From JAWPMV01 sp038527215 (GTDB taxonomy: Bacteria > Bacteroidota > Bacteroidia > J057), in NCBI GenBank assembly GCA_038527215.1, contig JBCBGC010000031.1:1-62602 (forward strand): a stretch of 62,602 nucleotides of DNA. The letters are read 5' to 3'. The translations under genes and the position numbers were made by a program. Shown here in pieces: positions 1 to 8,140 of the stretch (the first letter of the stretch is position 1; each line of letters starts with the position of its first letter). A model generated the notes under the pieces. The model saw nothing but the letters and a program-made list of their open reading frames with translations, was not told the DNA's origin and made no database searches.

Positions 1-267
1 CATATCATTGTCCATCAGGATGATATGCCACGGGTAAATGGCCTCGAAGCCCTGAAAATTCTCAAGGAAAATGACCAGTTTAGGAAAATACCCGTAATCG
101 GCTTTTCAACCACCGAAGATCCTCAGAAAATTCAACAATTCTATCAGGCAGGAGCCACCGCCTATATCATCAAATCTATTGACTTCTCTGGATTGGCAGA
201 AGCCTTAAAATCCATTGAAGACTTTTGGTTTCAAATTGTCCGCCTTCCAGATCCAAATACGTACTAA
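1..267 (+). CDS. Stand-alone response-regulator receiver domain, 5' end cut off
   Basis: The frame is open from base 1, so the real start lies before the window; 88 residues are visible. They form the second half of a CheY-like receiver: the MPxxNG turn after strand 3 (MPRVNG), a Ser/Thr pair after strand 4 (GFSTTED) and the switch Lys after strand 5 (AYIIKSID). The phospho-acceptor Asp normally lies three residues before the Met of this MP motif, but here that position is Gln (VHQDDMP), with two Asp directly following. The protein ends right after the receiver fold with no output domain, so it is probably a single-domain regulator that signals by protein contact. The next gene starts 5 bp downstream. 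The assignment to the receiver family is fairly sure; whether it is phosphorylated is doubtful. Confidence 0.8.
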   Translation, partial: HIIVHQDDMPRVNGLEALKILKENDQFRKIPVIGFSTTEDPQKIQQFYQAGATAYIIKSIDFSGLAEALKSIEDFWFQIVRLPDPNTY

Positions 268-272
268 TTCCT

Positions 273-1166
273 ATGCAATACAGATTCCTGGGCAATACTG
301 GCCTCAGGGTAAGCGAACTTAGCCTCGGATGTATGTCCCTTGGGAAGGAACCGGCTGCTGCGCATCAAATCATCCGATTGGCCCATGCCGAAGGCATCAA
401 CTTATTTGATACCGCCGACCTGTATGATCAGGGGCTCAATGAACGCATTGTGGGCTCGGGAGTCGCCCCTTTCCGGAAGGATATTTTGCTTGCCAGCAAA
501 GTAGGAAATGAGTGGTTACCCGATGGGTCAACCTGGCGGTGGAATCCCCGAAAGGACTATATTTTTTCAGCCATCGAAAAAAGCCTGAAGCGGCTGGGCA
601 CCGATTACCTGGATCTGTACCAGTTACACGGCGGGCAGCTAGAAGATCCCTGGGATGAAATCATAGAAGCCTTTGAAAGACTTAAGGAGCGCGGCTTGAT
701 CAGGTATTATGGCATTTCCTCTATTCGCCCCAATGTCATCCGAAAATGGACAGAGATCGCCGGCCCTTCTTCTCTGATGACGCAGTATAGCCTCCTGGAC
801 CGCCGCCCGGAAGAGGCGAATCTGAAGCATCTGGCCAATACAGAAACGGGTCTGATTGTCAGAGGAGCGGTTGCCAAAGGATACCTGCTGGGTAAAGCCC
901 CTAAGGATTACCTGGGCCATACTCTGGAAGCAGTGGCATCAGGCCTTGAGCAAATGGGTAGCATCACGGAGGATGTTTCTCTGTTGAGCATGGCCCTTGG
1001 TTATGTCCTTCAGGAACCCGCCGTTTCCACCATTGCTCTGGGGGCTAGCCGGCAGGCGCAACTGGCTGAAAGCCTCTCAGCCTATGCTCAATTGCCCTTA
1101 TCCCGGGACGTATATGAAGCATTAGCAGAGATTTTTCCGGCCTTTCGCTACGAAAAGCATCATTGA
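273..1166 (+). CDS. Aldo/keto reductase
   Basis: A 297-residue NAD(P)H-dependent oxidoreductase of the aldo/keto reductase superfamily, expected to be cytosolic and to reduce an aldehyde or ketone. The catalytic tetrad is visible: Asp46 and Tyr51 (FDTADLYDQG), Lys76 (LASKVG) and His119 (YQLHGG). The N-terminal MQYRFLGNTGLRVSELSLG is the usual opening of the family. An upstream in-frame ATG at 225 would add 16 residues overlapping the preceding receiver gene and matching nothing in the family, so the ATG at 273 is preferred. The gene converges on the protease gene with a single base between the two stop codons. The substrate cannot be inferred. Confidence 0.9.
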   Translation: MQYRFLGNTGLRVSELSLGCMSLGKEPAAAHQIIRLAHAEGINLFDTADLYDQGLNERIVGSGVAPFRKDILLASKVGNEWLPDGSTWRWNPRKDYIFSAIEKSLKRLGTDYLDLYQLHGGQLEDPWDEIIEAFERLKERGLIRYYGISSIRPNVIRKWTEIAGPSSLMTQYSLLDRRPEEANLKHLANTETGLIVRGAVAKGYLLGKAPKDYLGHTLEAVASGLEQMGSITEDVSLLSMALGYVLQEPAVSTIALGASRQAQLAESLSAYAQLPLSRDVYEALAEIFPAFRYEKHH

Positions 1167-1167
1167 A

Positions 1168-2610
1168 TTATCGGTGGCGAGCTTCCACCACCATGGAACT
1201 GACGTTATGGCTGCCCTTAAGGGCTGAGAAAGCCAGCTTATCTTCATGGAAGGAAATATTCCTGCCTTTGGCCACCCGATTCCCAAAGATAAAAGAAACC
1301 CGTTGCTGCGGACTGCCGTGCGTCGCATCCAGGGCCTTACAGACCTGTAAAATGTTCAAGGGACGCTGTGCCACCAGCATGACCAGATAACTCCGGTTTT
1401 TGTGGCGACTCCAGGTTGCAGAACGTTGACCACCTTTGGCGCGAAGGGTATAAAAGCCTCGGCTTTTCCACGCAGCACGCGAAGAAGTCTGCTGTAAATA
1501 AGGGGCAAATTTTCCTCCAGGCTCATAGGTTAGAAAGTAGACATAGGAGGATTTGGCCTGAGCCAGTTTGATATAGAAGGGGCTGGCATTGGGTTGGGCC
1601 GCCCGTACTTTATAGTGATCATCCGTCAGGGTAACCGGCAACACTTTGCCGCGGCTATCCACCAGTTTAATATGTGCGGCCATGCCTACAGACATGGGAA
1701 GATTAGGGAGAGGCTGGCTGGTCCAGGTGTCATCAAAGGCAGAATAGCTCTCCAGGGGTGCCTGGTATTGCACAGTGGCTCTTGAATTCAGCGTATAGGC
1801 ATACTTCGCGAACTTGGCGAAATCCTGATAGCGCACCCAGATAAATCCCTTTTTTCCCCATTTACTCCCCCAACTGTTCATGATCTCAAAAGCGCCTCCA
1901 TAAGCCCGATCATTGTAGCCCACTACACACATGGCATGTCCAAAAAAGTCCTTGGTAGTGGCAGGTTCTTTCGGGTTCCAAACAGAAGCATTATAGGCTT
2001 TTTCAAAAGAGGGCGTGCACCGCATACCGATCACCACAGGCTTTCCTTCGGCCAGGGCTTGCTTTGTAGACTGGACTTTGGTCTGATTATCTGCTTTTAG
2101 GTAATAGAGCCGTTCGAAATCATCAATACGGTGCTTTTTGGCCTTTTGTATGACCTCCTTTGGAATGATCCAGGGGCAAGCGGCGGATATATCTTCATAC
2201 TTCGCTACCCCCACATTGGCCATGACTTCCAGTGCCTCCTGAATGGATGCAGGAGCGTAGCAGGAACGGTCTTTACTGATGAGCTTATATATAAAACCAG
2301 GCGCATAGGCTTCCTGGGTAATCAGGTCTCGGTCTCTTTTACCTTTAGTCTTGGCTTCCATGATGGTCCTTGCTGCATAGGCGGTACTCCAACCCACACA
2401 ATTATTGAATTCACCCTGGCTTTTCGCATAAGGGGCGTAAGCCTTCAAAGATGCCGCAGGGGCCAACTTGGCAATGGTATTTTGCGAATGGAGGGGGGTG
2501 TTTTCGTAGGCGTCATCGTCCCAGATCAGGCCGGCCTGACGAGAAGATTGGGCCCAACTTGATAGGGGAATCCAAATGAATAGAGGAACCAGAATTAGGT
2601 AAGAACGCAT
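1168..2610 (-). CDS. Secreted papain-like (C1A) cysteine protease with a DUF4384-like tail
   Basis: 480 residues with a cleavable signal peptide (about 1-20, ending SSWAQ). The papain triad can be placed: Cys71 in QGEFNNCVGWS with Gln65 as likely oxyanion-hole residue, His225 in FFGHAMCVVGY and Asn245 in IMNSWGSKWG. The protease domain covers about 50-290. The rest (about 300-480) has the YVYFLTYEPGGK and late LNILQVCKAL pieces seen in DUF4384-type beta domains, which often sit behind caspase-like proteases. The enzyme should act outside the cytoplasm. It is transcribed alone, about 250 bp downstream of the ABC operon on the same strand; no strong terminator separates the two. Protease assignment is firm; the tail assignment is moderate. 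Confidence 0.85.
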   Translation of the reverse strand: MRSYLILVPLFIWIPLSSWAQSSRQAGLIWDDDAYENTPLHSQNTIAKLAPAASLKAYAPYAKSQGEFNNCVGWSTAYAARTIMEAKTKGKRDRDLITQEAYAPGFIYKLISKDRSCYAPASIQEALEVMANVGVAKYEDISAACPWIIPKEVIQKAKKHRIDDFERLYYLKADNQTKVQSTKQALAEGKPVVIGMRCTPSFEKAYNASVWNPKEPATTKDFFGHAMCVVGYNDRAYGGAFEIMNSWGSKWGKKGFIWVRYQDFAKFAKYAYTLNSRATVQYQAPLESYSAFDDTWTSQPLPNLPMSVGMAAHIKLVDSRGKVLPVTLTDDHYKVRAAQPNASPFYIKLAQAKSSYVYFLTYEPGGKFAPYLQQTSSRAAWKSRGFYTLRAKGGQRSATWSRHKNRSYLVMLVAQRPLNILQVCKALDATHGSPQQRVSFIFGNRVAKGRNISFHEDKLAFSALKGSHNVSSMVVEARHR

Positions 2611-2859
2611 GACTACTTAGTTTGGGTACTTGTGAGTAAGTTGCTTTGGCCAATGGAAAAGTGTCTGTAAAAAAACTTGGAATAAAAAAAGATTTAGTCC
2701 TTTGTTAATTTACGAAATATTTCCTTCCATTGACCAAATATTCTCAGTAAGGTTGCACCTATAGTAGTCTGGTTCAAAGAGCGAGCTTCCTCCCTAGTAC
2801 GGGCTGTCCTGCTTCCAGGTTAGGACCAAAAGCGAAAAATTTGTTCCCCTTTCTTCTAT

Positions 2860-5271
2860 CTATTCATATCTCAACGCGTCTATGGGATTGGCTGAAGCTG
2901 ATTTCAGGGTTTGTTGAGAAATTGTGGCAAAAGCCAATAACAAGATCAGGAGTGTAGGTAACAAAAAGAGTCCCAGGCCAATAGGGATTCTAAAGGCGAA
3001 AGACGACAACCACCAATTGATGCCATAGTAGGCGATGGGTAAGGCAAAGACACTCGCCAGCAGGATGAGACCGATGAATTCCTTACTCAGCAGCATAATA
3101 ATGCTGGGAATGGAAGCCCCCATAATTTTTCGAATCCCGATTTCCTTGGTGCGTTGCAGCGTAGAGAAGGTAGAAAGACCCAGCAGTCCCAGGCAGGCAA
3201 TGAAAATGGCCAGGATGGAAAAGCCCGCGGTGATGTATCCCAGTTCCTGATCCGCCTGATACTGCCGATCAAATATTTCATCGAGAAACTGATAGGAAAA
3301 AGGGCTGGAAGGAAAGAGACTAGCGAAAAGCTGTTCCACCTGCGGTAAGGTCTTCGGCAGGTCATTTCCAGCGATTTCTAAGGTAAAATATCCATCGTTG
3401 TAGGGGGAGAAAAACATGACTTCAGGTTCGAAGTTTTCATGCAGGGAGAGGTGGTGGTAGTTTTGCACCACACCAATGATTTCCCTATCCTCCTCCTGAT
3501 ACAGGTTCACTTTGACTTTTTTTCCAATGGCTTCTTCCCCGGACGAAAAGCCGAGCACTTCTATCGCCTTTTCATTCAGGATGACCGATTGATTTTGGCC
3601 ATCCCGTTCGATAGAAAAATTCCGCCCGGCCAACAGGGGCAAGCCGTAAGCCGGAACAAAGGCTTCATCAATCCACCAGGCCATGATATTTTGTTTTTGC
3701 TCAGGGCTTTGCTGATGGGTGCGGATCGAAGTGCCAAAATTATACCCCAGGCCAGGCAGGGCATTAGAAACGGCCATTTGTTTGATTTGAGGAATCGACC
3801 TTAGTTCCTCTTTAAACGTCTTCAAATGAACCCCATAGGTTGAATCACCCTGGACCTGGGGTCCTGGGATGATGCACTTTTGGTCTGCATTAAGGGCTAA
3901 ATGTTGTTGGCGGGTATAATCAACCTGAAAATAGACAGCCGTGGTACCGGCCATCAGCACCAGGGAAATAGCAAATTGCAGCACCACGAGAGCTTTCCTG
4001 AGGTTAATGCCCTTACCGGGCAGACTGGCTTGCCCTTTTAGCACAGAGGCGGGCGTATAGCCTGAGAGGATAAAGGCGGGGTAGGCGCCAGAAGCCAGGC
4101 CGCTAATGATGAACAAGCAGAAATATAAAGCCCAAATGCCCGGAGCCGCCCAAATATCCAATGCGGCTGGCAAGCCCATCAACTCGGCGAAGTAAGGGTA
4201 GGCCAGGTCCACCAGTAACAAGCCCAGGACAGCGGCACAGAAATTTAATAACAGAGATTCCAATAGAAATTGAACCACGAGCTGACTCCGGGAGGCCCCA
4301 ACGGTTTTCCGGACGCCTACTTCCTCTGCCCGTTGCGTGGCTTTGGCGGTCGCGAGATTGATGTAATTAATCCAGGCGATGAGCAGAATAAATACGGCCA
4401 GGGCCAGCATGAAACTGGTCATATATGCACTGATGTTAGAAGGCCTGTCGTTGACCAGATCGGTGCGCAGATGTATATCTGTCAGGGCCTGAAGTTTCAA
4501 TTGATTCAAGCTATCCTGCGGGAAGTGCTGATCTTTGAATTGGGCTATTTTCTCCTCTAAATCCTGGGGGCTACCGCCCTCATTCAGCCGGAGATAGGTA
4601 TAAAAGGATGACCAGTTAAATCCATTGTAATCTGCCCATGGAGTCGGCTTGCTCGCCAGGTGATGATGGGATATTAAGACGCCAGGTCTGATATGACTAT
4701 TGATCGGGAAATCGTTGAACACGCCCATGACCTCATACTGGATTTCTCCAAACTGATCTGTAAAAGCCAAGACCTTGCCAATCGCTTCCTGGGCCTCTCC
4801 ATACCATTTTTTTGCTTGTTCTTCGCTAAGGAGACAGCGATTCGGTGCTTGAAGATTACCTTCTCCATAAGCAATGGTCATACCGATCAGGCTTGGAGCA
4901 TCTGCATCGGCATAGCAGAGCAGAGGTTGTCCATTCATGAGGGTAGGAGAGAGGTCTTGGGCAGGAAAGGAAATGACGCCCTGGCTGGGAGAAAGCCTGG
5001 CTGCGCTTTCAATTTCCGGGAATTGGTGTTGAAGGATGGGGACCAGGCCGGGGGGCGTTTGTGCACTAGAGAATTCGGCTCCCTGATTGTATACCCGAAA
5101 GGTTCGGTCTCCTTCCACCTGAAAGCGATCGAAACTTTGGTGAAAGTCGACGTAGAAGTACAGCAAAATGGAAGCCGTCATGCCTACGGCAAGCCCGGCG
5201 ATATTCAAAATCGAAAAAAAGCGATGGCGGAATAAATTCCGAAAGGAGATGATAAGGTAGTTCTTAAGCAT
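2860..5271 (-). CDS. MacB/FtsX-like ABC transporter permease (last of operon)
   Basis: 803 residues, the usual size of the double MacB_PCD-FtsX permeases of Bacteroidota. One transmembrane helix near 20-40 is followed by a periplasmic domain (to about 280), an FtsX block of three helices, a central helix near 425-445, a second periplasmic domain and a final FtsX block (about 680-795). The cytoplasmic coupling motifs AEEVGVRKTVGASRSQ and TKEIGIRKIMGASIPS are intact in both halves. It has no ATPase domain and must use the ATPase encoded at 13533-14219. It is the promoter-distal gene of the cluster, separated from the small membrane-protein gene by 140 bp with a hairpin. The start MLKNYLIISFRNL matches its paralogues. 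Confidence 0.9.
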   Translation of the reverse strand: MLKNYLIISFRNLFRHRFFSILNIAGLAVGMTASILLYFYVDFHQSFDRFQVEGDRTFRVYNQGAEFSSAQTPPGLVPILQHQFPEIESAARLSPSQGVISFPAQDLSPTLMNGQPLLCYADADAPSLIGMTIAYGEGNLQAPNRCLLSEEQAKKWYGEAQEAIGKVLAFTDQFGEIQYEVMGVFNDFPINSHIRPGVLISHHHLASKPTPWADYNGFNWSSFYTYLRLNEGGSPQDLEEKIAQFKDQHFPQDSLNQLKLQALTDIHLRTDLVNDRPSNISAYMTSFMLALAVFILLIAWINYINLATAKATQRAEEVGVRKTVGASRSQLVVQFLLESLLLNFCAAVLGLLLVDLAYPYFAELMGLPAALDIWAAPGIWALYFCLFIISGLASGAYPAFILSGYTPASVLKGQASLPGKGINLRKALVVLQFAISLVLMAGTTAVYFQVDYTRQQHLALNADQKCIIPGPQVQGDSTYGVHLKTFKEELRSIPQIKQMAVSNALPGLGYNFGTSIRTHQQSPEQKQNIMAWWIDEAFVPAYGLPLLAGRNFSIERDGQNQSVILNEKAIEVLGFSSGEEAIGKKVKVNLYQEEDREIIGVVQNYHHLSLHENFEPEVMFFSPYNDGYFTLEIAGNDLPKTLPQVEQLFASLFPSSPFSYQFLDEIFDRQYQADQELGYITAGFSILAIFIACLGLLGLSTFSTLQRTKEIGIRKIMGASIPSIIMLLSKEFIGLILLASVFALPIAYYGINWWLSSFAFRIPIGLGLFLLPTLLILLLAFATISQQTLKSASANPIDALRYE

Positions 5272-5363
5272 AATGTGAGTCCTAACCAGCCAGCCAACCT
5301 TTGTTCAAGGCATAGCTAACCGGGTACATAAAAAACCCTTTCAAAAGCATAATGTTTGGCGTG

Positions 5364-5395
5364 CCTGGCCTGGTGTAAATCTGCGCCAGGCCAGG
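5364..5395 (-). other. Intercistronic hairpin before the last permease
   Basis: Perfect 10-bp inverted arms (cctggcctgg at 5364-5373 and ccaggccagg at 5386-5395) around a 12-nt loop. It lies in the 140-bp gap between the small membrane-protein gene and the last permease. There is no T-run, so it looks more like an mRNA processing, stability or attenuation element than a terminator. Confidence 0.5.
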
Positions 5396-5411
5396 GGAGG
5401 AGTCTCCGTAC

Positions 5412-5678
5412 CTACAATTTGTGAGTTTGGTAGGGAATGGGACGCCAGTCGAAAGTTTTGTCTTCCTGTTTAGAAAAATTGGCTCTTTGGCGCTCCTGAT
5501 ACTGAGATTGAAACTGAAAACAGGCCGCTGCCCAAAGAGACAAGAGAAGCAGAATCAAGAAGGATTTTTTCCATCCTCGGTTGGGCGTCTCCGGATAATA
5601 TGGCTTATCCATATTATCCGGAGTGGTCCGATGTGGAGGAGAAATTGATTCCATGATTTGTTCTGCTCTTTCGTTCAT
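5412..5678 (-). CDS. Small single-pass membrane protein within the ABC operon
   Basis: Up to 88 residues: a polar Pro-rich N-terminus, a positively charged stretch (RGWKKS), one transmembrane helix (about 38-54, FLILLLLSLWAAACFQF) and a charged C-terminal tail of about 30 residues that would face the periplasm. I do not recognise a family. The ATG at 5678 lies 3 bases after the stop of the preceding permease, which suggests translational coupling. An alternative ATG at 5612 (MDKPYYPE) would lie inside a perfect 15-bp hairpin. Its place between two permeases suggests an accessory subunit, but this is inference from position only. Confidence 0.55.
   Translation of the reverse strand: MNERAEQIMESISPPHRTTPDNMDKPYYPETPNRGWKKSFLILLLLSLWAAACFQFQSQYQERQRANFSKQEDKTFDWRPIPYQTHKL
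5589..5623 (-). repeat. Perfect 15-bp inverted repeat inside the small membrane-protein gene
   Basis: Arms ctccggataatatgg (5589-5603) and ccatattatccggag (5609-5623) are exact reverse complements around a 5-nt loop. It is intragenic (codons 19-30 of the 88-residue frame). In the mRNA the in-frame AUG at 5612 falls in the 5' arm, so this AUG would be masked when the hairpin forms. Confidence 0.85.
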
Positions 5679-5681
5679 GAA

Positions 5682-8105
5682 TTATTCTCGGTGTAGCGCA
5701 TCCACGGGATTCGCATTGGCTGCTCGAAAACTTAGAAAGCTTACCGTAAGGAATGCGATCAAGAGGGAAAGACCTCCTGCCAGCAAAAAGATACCAATTC
5801 CCAGTGTAGTTTTATAGGCAAAAGTTTCTAACCAATAAACCTCCGTGACATACCAGGCCAAGAGGGCACCCGGAATGATGGCGATAGCCACCAGCACCAG
5901 GAACTCGCGAGTAAGTAAAAACATGATATCCCGGGAACTGGCGCCCAATACCTTCCGAATACTGATTTCCTTTCTCCGTTGTTGGGTGGTGAAAGCGGAT
6001 AGCCCAAAAAGTCCCAGACAGGCGATGAATACAGCTACCAGGGTAAAAATGTTGACCAGGCTACCTAATTCATGCTCGGAAGCATAAATTTCACTTAACT
6101 CTTCGTCCAGGAATCGGTAAGAAAAAGGCTTTTCAGCCACAATGTCATTCCAGCTGGACTCCATGTAAGCCAGGGTCTGGTCTTTATTCTCTGGACTGAT
6201 ATGGACAAAAAGGTTGTTGTATTGCTGTGGAATGATCCGCAGGATCATTGGATGAATTTCCCGATACACAGGCTCAAAGTGCATGTCTTCATACACCCCA
6301 ATGATCCTTACCCGATCTTCTTCCTGCTGACCGAATCCGGGATTTGCGGGATAAATCAGGATTTTTCCCAAGGGGTCTTCAATTTGTAACTCTCTGAGCA
6401 AAGCCTCGTTGACCAGGACCGTTTCAAATGAATCAGCCGCATATTCGGTGGAGAAAGGCCGCCCTTCTTTGATGCGGAGGCCCATGGTTTCTACATAGTT
6501 GTAATCAATTCCGAGGGTAACCGGCATGTAGGGCTCCTCCCGACTTTGCCCATCTACGACCACCTGGGTAAGGTTTCTGGCCTGGCCCGGAACGGTAAAG
6601 GATGCACTGGTATTTACGATCCCAGGGTACGCATCAAACTCGCGCTTCAGTCGTTCGACCATTTGCACCCGCTTCGGTGGCGGATTGACCTGGACCGGCA
6701 TGACGACCCGCCATTCCCGATCAAAGCCCATATCCATGCCCTGGATATAATCAAGTTGACGCAGCAACACCCCCGAACCGATGATGAGACCCGTGGAAAT
6801 GATAAACTGAAACACCACCAGGGATTTTCTTAGGTTGCCTCCTTTTTTTCCTCCTTTAACAGGCCCTCGAAGTACCTGGACCGGTTGGAACCTGGATAAG
6901 AAAAAGGCAGGGTATAAGCCAGCCCCCAGGCCTACTGCCAGGGTGATAAGCAGCAACAACCCAATTACGAAGGCATCCTGGATGTAATGGATATCTAACC
7001 AAATGCCTGTCGTTCTGCTAATCCAGCCACTGGACAACTCGGCAATGAGAATGGCCAGGCTAAGGGCGATCAGGGAAATAATGATAGCCTCTCCCAGAAA
7101 CTGACCTACCAAATGTCCTCTCAGGGCGCCTACCGTTTTTCTGAGCCCCACCTCTTTGCTTCGATTCGTGGAACGAGCAGTAGAGAGGTTGATAAAATTG
7201 ATGCAGGCAATGAGGAGGGTTAACACTGCTACAAAAATGAAAATGTAGACATAGGTCGCATTTCCATTGGGTTCAATCTCAGCGATCAGATTGGATCCCA
7301 GATGAATGTCCTCCAACGGCTGCAGGAACGAGCCGCGGAAAAATTGACGATTGGCTTCCGGGGTTTTGCTTTCATAAAGGACGCCTAGTTGCTGCTCTAC
7401 CATTTCGGGCTGTTCGGTAACCAGGTAGGTATAGGTAGCATTGACGCCAGGATTATTGAGAAAGGGGTTATCTTCCCCGAATTGGTTGACCATGGTGGCC
7501 ATAGAAGCAATGGAGCCAAAGTGGAAATGAGTCCCTCTGGGGATGTCTTCATAGACGCCTGTTACCTGCAGGTCTATTTCCTGCCCGTTGAAGTCTAACT
7601 TCATGATTTTTCCCAGGGCGTCAGGGCTGCCAAAATAAGCCTCTGCGATGGACCGACTAAGAATTATGCTATTGGGCGCCACCAGGGCCTCGGCTGGATC
7701 TCCACTCAGCAGCGGTAGAGAAAACACATCGAAGAGCGAGGAGTCCGCGAAGGCAAATTTTTTCTCCTCAAATCGTTGCTCACCAATTCGGAAGTTTGCG
7801 CTTTGGGGAGTGAAAAAGCGGACAGCTCTTTCCACCTGGGGAACTTCCTGGCTCAGAAAATCTGCCCAAGGGTAGCCTACCAGCGGATATTGGATCGCTT
7901 CTCCCTGGATATCGGCATTCATGGCCAGCCGATAGATATCTTCTGAGCGATCAAAATGTTGGTCGTAAGTAAGTTCGTTACGAACGTGGACGAGGATCAA
8001 CAAGCAACAGGCCATACCCAGGGCAAGCCCAAAGATGTTGATGAAAGAGAAAAACTTATGGTTCCATAAGTTCCTCAAGCCGACTTTTAAGTAGTTCTTA
8101 AACAT
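5682..8105 (-). CDS. MacB/FtsX-like ABC transporter permease
   Basis: 807 residues with the same two-halved layout as its three neighbours: first helix at about 20-40 (MFKNYLKVGLRNLWNHKFFSFINIFG), a periplasmic MacB-type domain, the FtsX coupling motif SKEVGLRKTVGALRGH near 310, a central helix (LVVFQFIISTGLIIGSGVLL), a second periplasmic domain, then the motif RKEISIRKVLGASSRD near 700 and three final helices. The Bacteroidota members of this family export or extract substrates such as drugs, peptides or lipoproteins, but the substrate here is unknown. It lies 35 bp downstream of the duplicated permease gene and 3 bp upstream of the small membrane-protein gene. Confidence 0.9.
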   Translation of the reverse strand: MFKNYLKVGLRNLWNHKFFSFINIFGLALGMACCLLILVHVRNELTYDQHFDRSEDIYRLAMNADIQGEAIQYPLVGYPWADFLSQEVPQVERAVRFFTPQSANFRIGEQRFEEKKFAFADSSLFDVFSLPLLSGDPAEALVAPNSIILSRSIAEAYFGSPDALGKIMKLDFNGQEIDLQVTGVYEDIPRGTHFHFGSIASMATMVNQFGEDNPFLNNPGVNATYTYLVTEQPEMVEQQLGVLYESKTPEANRQFFRGSFLQPLEDIHLGSNLIAEIEPNGNATYVYIFIFVAVLTLLIACINFINLSTARSTNRSKEVGLRKTVGALRGHLVGQFLGEAIIISLIALSLAILIAELSSGWISRTTGIWLDIHYIQDAFVIGLLLLITLAVGLGAGLYPAFFLSRFQPVQVLRGPVKGGKKGGNLRKSLVVFQFIISTGLIIGSGVLLRQLDYIQGMDMGFDREWRVVMPVQVNPPPKRVQMVERLKREFDAYPGIVNTSASFTVPGQARNLTQVVVDGQSREEPYMPVTLGIDYNYVETMGLRIKEGRPFSTEYAADSFETVLVNEALLRELQIEDPLGKILIYPANPGFGQQEEDRVRIIGVYEDMHFEPVYREIHPMILRIIPQQYNNLFVHISPENKDQTLAYMESSWNDIVAEKPFSYRFLDEELSEIYASEHELGSLVNIFTLVAVFIACLGLFGLSAFTTQQRRKEISIRKVLGASSRDIMFLLTREFLVLVAIAIIPGALLAWYVTEVYWLETFAYKTTLGIGIFLLAGGLSLLIAFLTVSFLSFRAANANPVDALHRE

Positions 8106-8140
8106 ATGCAGATCCTTTTCCCTTGATAATCATTTTTTCC

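Noticed and set aside
2611..2859. Terminator or promoter between the last permease and the protease gene
   Set aside because: Only a 5-bp stem and scattered A/T runs were found; no pair of boxes with proper spacing.
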